A DNA stretch of 64,000 bases, taken from Manduca sexta. Taxonomy: Eukaryota > Arthropoda > Insecta > Lepidoptera > Sphingidae. Under the pieces are notes generated by a model that made no database searches, was not told the origin of the DNA, and worked only from the letters and a program-made list of their open reading frames with translations. The position numbers were made by a program, and so were the translations under genes. This document shows, in pieces, positions 12,595-25,200 of the stretch. The first letter of the stretch is position 1; each line of letters begins with the position of its first letter. The stretch is taken from contig NC_051120.1 in NCBI RefSeq assembly GCF_014839805.1, forward strand, positions 62,001 to 126,000, in the 5' to 3' direction.

Positions 12595-12830
12595 GTGTTT
12601 CTCGCGGATTCGCTCGCGTGAATAGTCTTTCTAGCTACTTAATTCCTTAAAACGATAAGATGCTCCATCTTTTTAAAAATAAATATTATTTCCACTGGGA
12701 GCAAATTGTCGGGATAAAAAAAGCCTTTGTATGAATTCAAGACAAAGTCTACCCGTGCGGCAAATTTCATCAAAATCCGTTTAGTTGTAGCTGCGTCTAC
12801 AAATTTTGGCATTTATTAATTAAGATAATA
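12595..12830 (+). mobile_element. Retroelement tail, degenerate
   Basis: It starts with 'tctcgcggattcgctcgcgt', has the characteristic 'gggataaaaaaagcc' block and the 'tttcatcaaaatccgtttag' primer-like block. Related to 27855 and 34257. Non-coding. Confidence 0.5.
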
Positions 12831-13494
12831 TTACCCAAGTACTAAGTATTAATTTTAAGTACTTAGTGCTTCTAGTCAGTATTATTTGTTGTTAAAAAAA
12901 GATTTATTGCTTTTTTGTTAATTATGGAATGATGTAAATAATAACAGAAATAATGCTTATAAGACAATTATCTTCTTATAATTATTCCTCTATTTTTACT
13001 TACTGTACATTTTAATGGAGTTACGGTCTTACGAATTTAGCCGGCGCTATGGTTTTTAATGATATTTTATATACAACAGTAATCACGCATCCTTTGCTGT
13101 TAGATGTCGAAGAGTTCAATCTTCTATCTCCGAAGATTTTTAAAAGTTCCTAATATATAGTAAACCTTGAATAAAATGTCCGTCCAAATCGGATCAATGG
13201 TGTTTGAGAAAATCGCGGACGTACAAAACATACGAATCGAATACAACCTCTTTTTTTAAGACAGTAACAACATTTATAATTATAATATTAAAACAAGGCC
13301 ATAAATAATCAGCATTATTGGATCGTAAATAGTACTTATCGGTAATAAGGTACTGACCTTCATTTGTATGCTCGCTAAAACCATATACTTAATATTATCA
13401 GGTATAATTGGTGAACTCTGTCTGGAATGCCCGTCTCGGTCTAAAACCTTATTTTATATTGAGATCAAAATCGACCATTTTGAGGAAAAATATA

Positions 13495-13632
13495 TTTTAT
13501 ATCCGGATACGGATCACCGCACACAAGGTGTTTAGGTGTTCCGGGATCAGGCTATGTATATCCGTTTCCAATAGGCCGGCATAATTGTGTCGACTGCAGA
13601 GGGGTTAATCATCACTCGTCAGGGACGTGTCG
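13495..13632 (-). repeat. Copy of the 'cagtcgacacaatta' repeat, inverted
   Basis: Read on the minus strand it shows 'cagtcgacacaattatgccg' followed by 'ggaaacggatatacat' and 'cacaccttgtgtgcggtgat'-like sequence. The order matches 17580, 35099 and 39708 on the plus strand. Non-coding. Confidence 0.5.
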
Positions 13633-14046
13633 GTCGTGAAAATTATAAAAAAAAAATCGCGATAAAATCCTTAAAAAATAGATTTATTTCAATATGGAAA
13701 ATTCGCGTGAACATAAATCATTAAATCGCTAATCATTAAACGCCTTTATCTAAGATTTTAGCTACCCTGATTGAAGATTTATAGTAAGTTCAATTTAACT
13801 TGCATTCTTAATACTTGCCGTATAAGGTACATTATGGTATAAATATATTAATATTGCTGAGCTTGTTATATACTTAGCTATTGCGTCCTTTTACTTACAC
13901 GGAAATATTATTACACCATAAAGGTATCATTATGAGGTACAGGGCAATCAACTCGCCATAACACCATTCTAACGAAGTTGTTATTTTTTTATGGGTTGGA
14001 CAAAGTAATATGATATATAGGTATGTAATCATAATAAGATTATGTA

Positions 14047-14190
14047 CTGCTCACTGCGGAGCGAGGACCTTCTCTACTACTGAGAGGGCTTAGGCGTTAG
14101 TCCACCACGTTGGCGTAGTGCGGGTTGGTATACTTCAGAAGTTTGTAGGTATCCTCACGATGTTTTTCTTGCCTCTCCGATCTCTTACCA
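14047..14190 (-). repeat. Truncated SINE copy on the minus strand
   Basis: The reverse complement carries the 3' half of the SINE family seen at 9246, with the 'gtccaccacg', 'ctactactgagagggctta' and 'ctcacgatgtttt' blocks on the plus strand. Confidence 0.5.
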
Positions 14191-17100
14191 ACAAGGCTCA
14201 TAACAAACATTAAGTTGACCTAATGTTTCGATACTTTTCGCGGTTTTGATATTACAATTTTATTCCGACGTTTCAAAGTCCACAAGTTTTCGGATGACCA
14301 TCACCTTAACCCCCCCGCAGTCTTCGAAAAGTTTATTATAATATAATAACCGCAATAAAAACTAATAATCGTTTTATTTCTATGCCAAACTCCGCGAAAC
14401 ATAAGAAATCATGAAGAGGCGAAATTAAAATAATTCGATACACAAGCGACTTCCCACACATACTGCAAGCTTCAAAAGCAGAAGTCAGTTTACCGTGATT
14501 AATAACAAGGTAAAATTACTTGCGGAAGTCGACTCCTACAACTTTTCTTCTTAACCTAAACCTCGCTTAACAAAAGCATATTATGGGGTAGTCTGAGGTG
14601 ACTAAAAATAGATTTTGATTACAACGCAAAATTAAAATCTATCGGTGAAATTATACTGTGAACACAAAGACCCAAAACATTCGTTTACCACATTATAACC
14701 CAGCCTAGTGTAATGATTATGGTAAAGACAATTACATCAAAAATATTACACGATATTAAAAATTCTCGAACATTCGAACAGTCGTCAAAGCGTTGGACAT
14801 ACTTTATTTTTCCACAAATATTTTAGTATCGAACAAATTGACTCATAAGCAAAACTATGCATTATTTATGCAAATACAACAATCGGTATCATAACCGTTT
14901 ACTGGCCATAATACATGATTATGAAATGTATTTTGATATTTTGCAACACGAAGGAATTCATACTAATATATAAAGCTAAAGGGCTGTTTGTTTGTTTGTT
15001 TATTCGCGCTGATCTCATGAACTACAAAACAGTTTTTTTTCACAAATAGGAAGGTTCACTACTCCTAAGAGCTATAAACTACACCAGCAAGCGGCTATAT
15101 GTTTACAAAACATAATTTCTATGACAATTTTATCATAAATAAATTGAAACATATCTGTTTTTTTACCTCGAGAAAATATTTTGCCCGTAAAATCTATTTT
15201 ACGCGGGCCGAGCCATAGCCAAAGCCTAGTCGTTTATACTCCTACAATCAAACATTTTTTGCCGGTTACAGAATAGAGTAATTACGTTAATGATTTTTTA
15301 AATACAAAAAATATTAGATAAATTACTAAAAACAGTTTGTTATTAATGGGCAAGAGTGACGTCATTATAGATCTCTATGGCTATGTAGCCAGACGAACTG
15401 GCATCGTAGCTGATAGCACGTAAAAAAGTCACCTTTCTTCACGGAATATATGTATAATATGTAGGTACAATATACATATATTTCGTGATGAAAAACTAGT
15501 TACCTTTTTTGTAATTAATATAATATTACTATACTTAATCATAAATATAAAATAGTAATCTATTAGGGCTCTACCGACGTGATGCAGTAGTAGAATAAAT
15601 GTAATTTAAACATACATTCTTATTCCTTACATATTATAAAAGTCTTCCGCAGCGTTCGTCTGTCGGTGTGAAAGATAAACTCAAAAACTACTGAACGGAT
15701 TTCAATGAAATTTGGTGTGCAGATAGCTTGATGCTCTGCGAAGAACAAAGTATATTTTTTATCCCGGAAAAACCCTGTCACACTGGCAAAAGCTAATAGC
15801 GTAACATAGAAACCTTTCTAAAGAGTCTAAACTGAACCATTATGGTATCTAATCTAAATTCCCAAGATTACAAATCATATTTATAGTGAGTACTATTAGT
15901 GAATGAAATAATGAAAGTGTCTATTCAAATAATCATGTACTTGGACTTCGTTATTTTTTTAATTATTTCTAGACTTTTTATAAATTTAGAGGAATTGATA
16001 AATATACTAATTAAATATGTCATACTCTATACTTTTGTACACAAAATATCAGCACACATCATTTAACAAGACCACAATGTCGCCCCATCTCGATTGTATA
16101 TATTAGATATTTTATTCAAGTAGTAGGTATATCGCAATAAATAATTTATAGTAAAAATTGCATCTTTTTAAATGTGAACAGGACAGTTCTAGATAATGTT
16201 TTACACTAGAAAATGGCAATATGTTTAGAATACATAATTTCTATGACAATTTTATTACAAATAGACTGAAAAACATCTGGGTTTTACGCCCATTCAACTC
16301 ATTTCAACACAAATTTATTAAATTATTCCATGCCATGTCGAACAATTTATATTGTATTACTTAAAGAACATTGATTATCTTATTTTGATCACTTCAGGAT
16401 TGGAAAATAGCAGTTAAATATTCATATATTACGATAATAGGAATTATAAAACTAAAAATACGTAATAGGATTAAATTCTTGTTGATTGTCTGAAGCACAT
16501 TATGTTTATCAGATGAAAATTTGACATTTTGTTTTATATTTTTTTATTTAGGACTATCAACGGAGATTACAATAAAAAATAACATTAATTCATATCTAAA
16601 TATGGTTGCATTTGCATTTTATTTCTTACAACAGATAGACACGAGTAGACACAATATGATACGAGTGTTATACAATTATATAAAACAAAAAAATAAAATT
16701 AGCCGCGACAAAAGTTTATTTATTTTATTTATTTGAAGTTATTGCCACTCTTTTACACATTTTTTTTTCTTTCAATTTAACTTAAATAAACAATAAATGC
16801 TGCGTATAAGAATTCAAAGTTAATCATATTCAAAGGTAACATGATACATTTGTCACTTACACGTTATTAACACGCCGTTCGACCCAAATAATATACGCAA
16901 TAAAAATACGCCAACGTCCGACAATATTAAGTATATCAGGGATATTATCCAAACTCATAATATAAAAGTATTTTAACATATTTGTTTAATTTAGGATAAT
17001 TTATGTGTAGTGGTGAATGGTGAAATTATCAAAAGGTATACTATGCAAAAAGAAATTCCTTAGTTAACACATCTATTTAACAGAATATAAAAATGAAGAC

Positions 17101-17579
17101 GAACATAAATAAAGCTAAATTAAAGCCGTTAGGAATCGGATCATATAGACGCTTAGCCACTGCTGTATACAATATACAAATCCGTTTTAGTTTCTGCATC
17201 TATTTTGTACAGATAACATTACAATATTTCACACGCTCAAAACAAGACAACGGTCTCGTTTATCTAGAGGTGTTCTTATGAAAACATGCCTAATTCTGAC
17301 GTATTCGGCTCCAACATGGCTAGGAAGCATCTCAAGGACACAGACCAATGTAACAAGAACAAAACATAGTTGTTAAACTCAACCGGTTTCAATCATGGTT
17401 ATAATTTGTTTTTTACGAAGAACATTGAACTAACGTTGTTAAATGTGGTCGTGTGTTTGTGGACTTGCATAGTATTATGTAATATATTTTAAGGCCCGTT
17501 ACCATTTACGTGGTATGTCGTAGAATTATTTAATAGTCTTTTGCTAAAACGCTGATACTCGACAAAGTGATGGTAGGTG

Positions 17580-17720
17580 AAAGATGATTACGATTATCAT
17601 GTCTGACGAAAGATGATTACCCCTCGGCAGTCGACACAATTATGTCGGCCTGTTGGAACCGGATATACAGGCTGATCTCGGAATGCGACACACTTAAGTG
17701 GGCCTCTGGCACTTTTAACA
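17580..17720 (+). repeat. Copy of the 'cagtcgacacaatta' repeat
   Basis: It has 'gatgattacccctcggcagt', 'cgacacaattatgtcggcct' and 'ggaaccggatatacaggctg' in order, matching 35099-35335 and 39708-39938. Unclassified dispersed repeat. Confidence 0.6.
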
Positions 17721-19174
17721 TGTTGATAAAGCTTTTAAATTTTATTTAAGTAGATCCTGTCTAAGTATTATGTTATAGAAAAAATAAAGTAACAGATGGT
17801 GAAAAATATTTTAAAATCATTGTTAAAACCATTAGGTTCTATAATTTAATACAGACAAAAATCACGCTTTGAAACTTGGACTTAATGTAAAACTGGAAAT
17901 GATGGTTATCAAAAACGATTTTTTCTTGTTTTTTTTTTAAGGTTCCTCGCAAGGAACCTTATAAGAGCACTTTGTTGTCCGTCTGTCTGTGTCAAGACCT
18001 TTTTCAAAGAACGCGTAGAGGGCTCAAGTTGAAATTTATTGTGAATACTTGGGTCTACGGTCTCTTTCAGCTGTGAAAAAATCAATTTTCTCAAGCGATC
18101 AAAAGATATGACTGTTATATCGAATATTTGCGATTTTATAGGAGTATTAACCCATAGGAAACTTCCCGTTGACATATTAATATGAAATTTGGCAATGAAC
18201 CTAAAACTTACAGCACGTGTTAAGGAAAAAACAGAAAACCGTAAATATTTAATTATATATTGAGATACATACAAGTTTGTATGGAACAATCAGTGCAGAA
18301 ATCCAACTCGCACTAGTCAGATATTTGTAATCTCTATCGGACTATAATACCAACTATTTATTTTAGGCCACTCATCCTTTATAACAGGCCTATAAAATTT
18401 ATAGTACCTTATTAAAATGTCAATGAAGCAGTAAAAACTTCTTCGACCAGTATGACACACCTAATGATTGATATGTTATAAACATACGAAGAGGCATTAG
18501 GGCGAATGGTACTTGGTACGAGCTTCTTGGCTATAAACGTTTATATTATTTACATTGTGGTTAAAATATTAACCGTCAAATAAATTGCCTATAACCCGAC
18601 TAAATAGAGAATTTACCTGTTTTATCAACACAATTAATTTTTTTAATACTTTATCGATTAAATAACTTTGTCTGCTTTTTACCATGCTTCAAAACCAACT
18701 CTTACCTAAATAGTTATCATGTTATGAAATTTAAACAAGGAAAACCATTAAATCATAGGTAATTGCTAAAGTCGTTATATCAAATATATTATTTTGATTA
18801 TACTCATAATATAATAATTTAAAAATTGATTTCCTTTCTTTGCTACAATATATTTTTTATACTCTCTTATAGATATATCAATATATCACATAATAAGTAC
18901 CCATGTATTTTCAAAAACTTAAATTTGAATAGCCTTGTATTCAATAGGAATACCGAAATACGCTTACGTTACACAATAGGAACGCATTAAACTAAACGAT
19001 AATATCATTAATATTTTTATAAATTGTAAGAAGACACTTATTAATGCACTCAACTTGCATTCGCGCTAGATATCGCTTGTGAATTGAACTTTCCTTAATA
19101 AAGACAATAAAATATTGAAGTGATTTATTGTTTTATATCTACGTGTGTTCATATTTGTATAAAGTGTGTTCAAA

Positions 19175-19231
19175 ATGACGACTAAAGAAGAACGTAGAAA
19201 TGTTTGCCGCGCGAGAGTCATTTTATCGCAG
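19175..19231 (+). CDS. First coding exon of transporter gene 1
   Basis: Nineteen codons, MTTKEERRNVCRARVILSQ, end exactly at a CAG|GTATGT donor in phase 0. The next coding exon, 10.5 kb away, begins FLTSMSPNLLLMG in phase 0, giving the basic N-terminal tail followed by TM1 seen in Tret1-like proteins. Gene 2 has the same layout: a short exon ending in Gln at a phase-0 donor. The link is inferred from phase, length and analogy, since an assembly gap lies inside the intron. Confidence 0.65.
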
Positions 19232-22200
19232 GTATGTGGTTTTTTTATTTACTTATTTTGTATGAGTTCTTGGGAAAACACAAAAGCATAAATATATTGT
19301 CATATCAGTATGTAATTCTTCAGGACATTCAATAGTTCAACTGTATTAATTTAATCTTACTTTTCTATATTAAATATAACTTCTTTACATCTTATAACCC
19401 TTGTTGGAAAATATATGTTTTTATTTAGATAATTTGTGTAAATAATGATCTACGTATTATTATATTATTATAATTTATATATTCCCGCAATTTATATCAA
19501 AGTGACCTTTTTCTGCTATTGTTTATGTACGTTGTAATTTAAATGCTTTATAAAAATGGATTAAAAATAGATTTATCTAGAATTCATTCAATTATTATGC
19601 ATCTATTAGTTGTCAAATGTTATGTTTGCTTACAAATTAGCTTAAATTTGCATGCATCTAAAATTATGTCATGTGTAATTCCAAATGGAATAATACTTAT
19701 CTACCTAAACTATACACAGATTATATGCAAATCGAAATTGTTTACACATTTTTATATTACAGAAAAAAATATTAAGCAGGTCAGTTTATACTAAATGATC
19801 TCTGCTGCACATAAATAAATTAAAATCAGAGGATTCATGGACGCGGGCTCGATACTAAATAAAATGAATGTAGGTCGTGGCTTAAAGGCCCTACAGACTT
19901 TATAAAAACAGCTCAAAGGAGTGATATCCAAAGCCAATTAAAAATTAGTTAAAATCCGTCAATGTGGCTCGGTTCGATAAATGCGTTGTACGCAGCAAGC
20001 AAAATGACTCAGTCCATTAAACAGAGTGCAGCATCAGTAATATCTGATTTATGTTTTCAAAAGTACTCGCTCATAGAATGTTGAAAATGTAAAAGTATTA
20101 AAATGTTTGGTGGATTTTTATCTAATCATTTTTAAATAGCTGTTGCTTCAGTACATTTATCTTTCTGAGGAATGTGATTTTTTACAGACACCGGTCCTAA
20201 CTATTAGGCAAAATGGTTTTGTAAATACATATCTTATGGATCCCTATCAATATTTATATTATGGTGTTGTAGCGACCCCATATTGATGGAATAAGGGTAA
20301 GAGGTAATTTTCCATAAAAGGTCCATTTGTTCCTTTCCTTTTTATGAGCAAATATATGTAACATATGTTAGGATTTTACTGAATTTTGTGGCATTTCGTA
20401 GCATGGCAATGACTAAATGCATGGCAATGAATCAATATAGAATATCGGTAATGACAAACGGCGATGAAGAGAGTAATATATTTTTGTCTGCATTAATCTT
20501 GAGTGCCTCGATGTGCGCTAGTTCCATCTCTGCCCGCCCTTTTGAGGATAAAGACGTAATGGGTGTTTTTGTTTTGAGTTATTCTACGATTTTTTAAAAA
20601 GATATATATAATGTGCAATCGAGCGATCAGACAGACATATATTGGATCTAATTTTTATGCAAAAAATAACGAAAGCAATAAAAAATGATTTAAATGTAAA
20701 AAATAAATTTAATTTTAAAGTAGGGAAAAACCTATTATGCAGACTGAACAAATCTTCCAAATTATAAGACGGAAAACTAAATTAAAAAAAAAAGCCAGTC
20801 ACATATTAAACTGTTAATTCCCGGAAATAAGGCTCGGTAAGAATAAAAATCCCATTCACACACAACGAAACCGAATCTGTCGACATGTTATGTTAATAAA
20901 TTGTGTTGAAATTCTCCTAGAGATAAGATTTTTGAGAAGTTTTCATCTAAATGGGCACGAGTATCGTTTATAGAGCCTACAAAGCACCTGTTTGTATTAA
21001 ATTATCGAAACTTTGGAGCAATGTTTTCACATTGATTATGAAAGTATATGTATTTATCTAGAAGTATATTTTTAAGATATTTATATTGGTGTATGTTTAT
21101 CATATAGGCTTATTTTATAGAGCCTATTTAAGGTCTTATTAAAATGCGCTATCCGTATTTTTGTAGTCTATATATTCAAATTTATAATATGTATAGAAAT
21201 TTCAAAATAAAATGCTACTGAAATTGTGGATTTCGTGCATCTCCTCTTAAACCACACATTATATTAATTTGCAACCAAATCTATTAAATAGACAATTTAA
21301 TAAAGAACATAGTGTCAGTTAACATTTTTCAAAAAACCTAAAAAAAAATTTTTTTGCTGATTAATTGTATTTGATTAATTGTAAGCCATTTGCATATTTT
21401 CACCTTTTAACTAAACATGCGGCGTAAATTTAAGATGACATAAATGGTCACTGCCAAAACCACTTGAGGGCGAAGTCTTAATTCTTAATAGAGTTTAGCA
21501 TCACAACAGGTATGCTAAACCAAACACTAAGTTATTCAATGTGCCAACTATAATATTTTTATAATATCAACACCGAAAGAGATACGTACGTATCTGTTGA
21601 AATTATACACGGATACCAAACAAACGAACTGTTTTATTATGCGAACAAGAAAAAACAGTTTTTTTTTTAATTTAAATTCTAAACAGCCATTATCGATTAC
21701 CAAAGAGTAAAAACTATAAAACTATATTCACAAGACAAAGGCAACAAAAACATTATGCCACAAACATTATGTTTAACATTCTTCCAACAGTATCGACTAC
21801 CCAATCCGACGGTCAATACAATTATGATTATGTACTAACATCGGAAAACTATGCGTTTTTCGTTACATTCTACAATATCGTAATCATAATATCCAATCGT
21901 ATAGTATGAAAATCCTTAAATATTTTTTTTGCAAAATAATCCAAATATAATATTTTTAATTATGCATTAAAATTGTATATTTATGCATTTATTATGAGAA
22001 TAATATTTGATACACTTTTAAAATAGATTTAAAATTAGAACACTCGCAGAGTATTAATTTTCGCAAAGTTTTCATACAAATTTTGATAATGTTGATAGAT
22101 AAATAATATATTAAGTGTTACTGTCTAATAAATATCTGGAGCACTATTTTCATTTGGGTTTAACGCCTGGCCATCAATAAAGGTTATCTATGTAAGTAAA

Positions 22201-25200
22201 TCAAATTATAATGCTACAAAGTTGCTAAGGTTTGATAATAGAATGTATTAGTTGTGATACTCATTCACTTGCAGTACTTTTTTTATGCATTGTTTTTTAA
22301 TGCAAAGGTTGAATTGTGTCTATCATTATATAAATATATCAAGATATTTTGGATTGAATGTCATGAACGTTCTTTTGTCTTTTTCATTTTGCTAGCAAAG
22401 ATAGGACCAAATATTGACATGCCGAAATTATACTAAATAACACTAAGATATATAATAACAACTTTATCGCATTTACGTACGAGATTGTAGTTTATTGCAT
22501 TGTTTACGTTTTAATGCAAATGAACGGTGAAGCTATTGTTCCTACTGATTGTATGTTTTTTTACATATTATTCCGAATACATAAACTGCTTAATTGCAAA
22601 GGAAAACACTGCGACAATTTGACTAGTTTAACTTGCATTATTTGATAAAAACCGGATACGAGTTGGAGTCGTGTACCTAGTTTCTCAAACTAGTTTTTTA
22701 ATTATTAAAAAGTGCCTCCGGTGTTTAAAATATGATATATTTACCATATGGAATTATAAATGATGTTTTACTGGAAAAATCTTAATCAAATAAAATTTTA
22801 TTAACTATANNNNNNNNNNNNNNNNNNNNNNNNNNNNNNNNNNNNNNNNNNNNNNNNNNNNNNNNNNNNNNNNNNNNNNNNNNNNNNNNNNNNNNNNNNN
22901 NNNNNNNNNNNNNNNNNNNNNNNNNNNNNNNNNNNNNNNNNNNNNNNNNNNNNNNNNNNNNNNNNNNNNNNNNNNNNNNNNNNNNNNNNNNNNNNNNNNN
23001 NNNNNNNNNNNNNNNNNNNNNNNNNNNNNNNNNNNNNNNNNNNNNNNNNNNNNNNNNNNNNNNNNNNNNNNNNNNNNNNNNNNNNNNNNNNNNNNNNNNN
23101 NNNNNNNNNNNNNNNNNNNNNNNNNNNNNNNNNNNNNNNNNNNNNNNNNNNNNNNNNNNNNNNNNNNNNNNNNNNNNNNNNNNNNNNNNNNNNNNNNNNN
23201 NNNNNNNNNNNNNNNNNNNNNNNNNNNNNNNNNNNNNNNNNNNNNNNNNNNNNNNNNNNNNNNNNNNNNNNNNNNNNNNNNNNNNNNNNNNNNNNNNNNN
23301 NNNNNNNNNCTGTTTACATTGACATTTCTACTTATACTCATATATGCAATACTAAACCATTTTTGACACTAACTGGTATTGGCTAAAAATTACGTATAAG
23401 GTACATCAACACTTTCTAATTCTGATATTACCTAACTAGTATTTTCAAGATAAGTTTCTAAGATCAACAGAAGGCACCGTATTTGTTTTGAAAAGTTAGT
23501 AGTAATTTTGAGCTAAATGAAGCCAGTATGGTTAAAGTCAAATTGTAAACTCTACATTAAACATTTGTGATTGAAAAGTAGTAAGTAGGTGGAGCGATTA
23601 CTGTACTAAAGCCCGTATTAACAGATGCAACTCAATGTCGCTCTCAAGTGCGCTATCAGCTAAGGCCTGCCTAATTACAGTCGCCATCTTAAGATTGTCA
23701 CTCTTTAATAAACAAATATCAACAACTTCTCAAATGATATCTTAAGTTACAGCATATCATGGATATTGTCTGAGAGGTTTTGTTTATTTGACAACGGCGA
23801 CACAGCTGAAAACCAGCTCTTAAATGACAAGTTAAGGTTTATTAAAGAGTACAATACACTAAATGTCTACTTGAGATCGTACTCAAAGATGAATTTCATT
23901 TATTAATATAGCCCTAATTATAGATAATCCCGCATTTTTCATATTAAAGACACTGATAACGAGAGTTAATAATCGCGCCTTGTTTATCAGGGAATACCCT
24001 GGGGGTGAATGTAACAGTTTGTTGGTTTCACCGGTCTTACTGCCCAATGTTGACACTCGAAAAGCATCTCAGTCATCAATTTTGTTTTGTTGATCAGCGA
24101 GAACCATCCTCAGGAATAAGTTACTAATTGATATAGCAACAACCTAATATTGGAATTCTGTTAAATCAATACTTTATGGCCCCGGATGGTATTGCAAAAA
24201 CTACGTGCTTCCTCACGATAAAAATAGGTACTACGTTAATTTTTTATTGTCGTTTTTTACGAAGTCAGTTAATGGAACCGTGACTATGACTCTTTAGATA
24301 TCTTTAGGTACATATAATAAATTTGTAACAGGTCGATATCTGTACATTAAAAGATATTGACGAAAAACTAATGTGGGGTTCTTCATTAGAGCAAGAGAAG
24401 CCAAAAGAACAGTTTTTAGATTTTTTGCCTGTCTATGTTTGTACACGCATCATACAAAACTACTGCATAGAATTGAATGTAGTTTACCGATGGATTGCTA
24501 AAGGCCTAGCTTAAAACGTAGGCTTCGTTTTATCCCGAGAAAATATAAAACGAGACATTTATCCAGAAAAAGCTTTTCACGCGGGCGGATCCGCGAGCAG
24601 AAGTAAGTCAGATATTCCCGTGGTATGTAGATTATTCGAGGTTAACACCTTCGCACCTTTACACCTATTAACCTGAAGAGGTAAACACATGTAAAACGCT
24701 AGAGCATTGCACCTGTGTTTAGATTTTCAGTTTCAAGTTGTAACTCTCTTAGACTACTAATATGCCGTATTAGGCGGGCTCCTTACTTTACGAACTATAA
24801 TCTACAATGTATTATTTTCTATTATTATTAATTTAGTCCATCTTGCATGCCCCTGCATGAGGGGACTTTGTCTCGACCGTTGACACACAGTAAGTGTGTA
24901 TACCTCATGGTTGCTAATTCACATTGGGGCCTATGAAGTCTCTCTCGCGAACTTTTCTGGCCTTCTCCCCTCCTTCCATTCTAAGAGGGTTCCTTTTCCT
25001 TCCCCAATACTTCCTTCTCCAGATATCTCGTTCCAACTTTCCTCCAGGGTCCCTGCAGTCATTAAGCCAGGGGATTGCAGTATCTCATTTGTAGGATTCC
25101 CACAGTGTTGACTGTGGGTGCGATACAAAAAATCGCCGTTTTGACTCAGGACCGAATCTAAAACCTCGCGGTTCAGTACACTGTCATTAAGGAATAAGGC

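Larger units (their letters stand above)
9741..19174. other. Gene-free, repeat-rich region upstream of transporter gene 1
   Basis: No gene is recognised. It holds SINE and retroelement copies (10384, 11028, 11846, 12066, 12595, 14047), two diverged copies of the 'cagtcgacacaatta' repeat (13495 minus, 17580 plus) and generic retroelement tails near 14965, 15615 and 17930-18300. Short frames such as 16521, 17093 and 17909 (minus) lack domain features, and the last reads through a repeat. The final 100-200 bp before 19175 should include the promoter and 5' UTR of gene 1, but I cannot place a start site with confidence. Confidence 0.55.

Noticed and set aside
17909..18289. 126-codon minus-strand frame
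   Set aside because: It lies in a retroelement-type tail starting near 'ggttcctcgcaaggaacctt'. Low complexity, with no domain or splice context.
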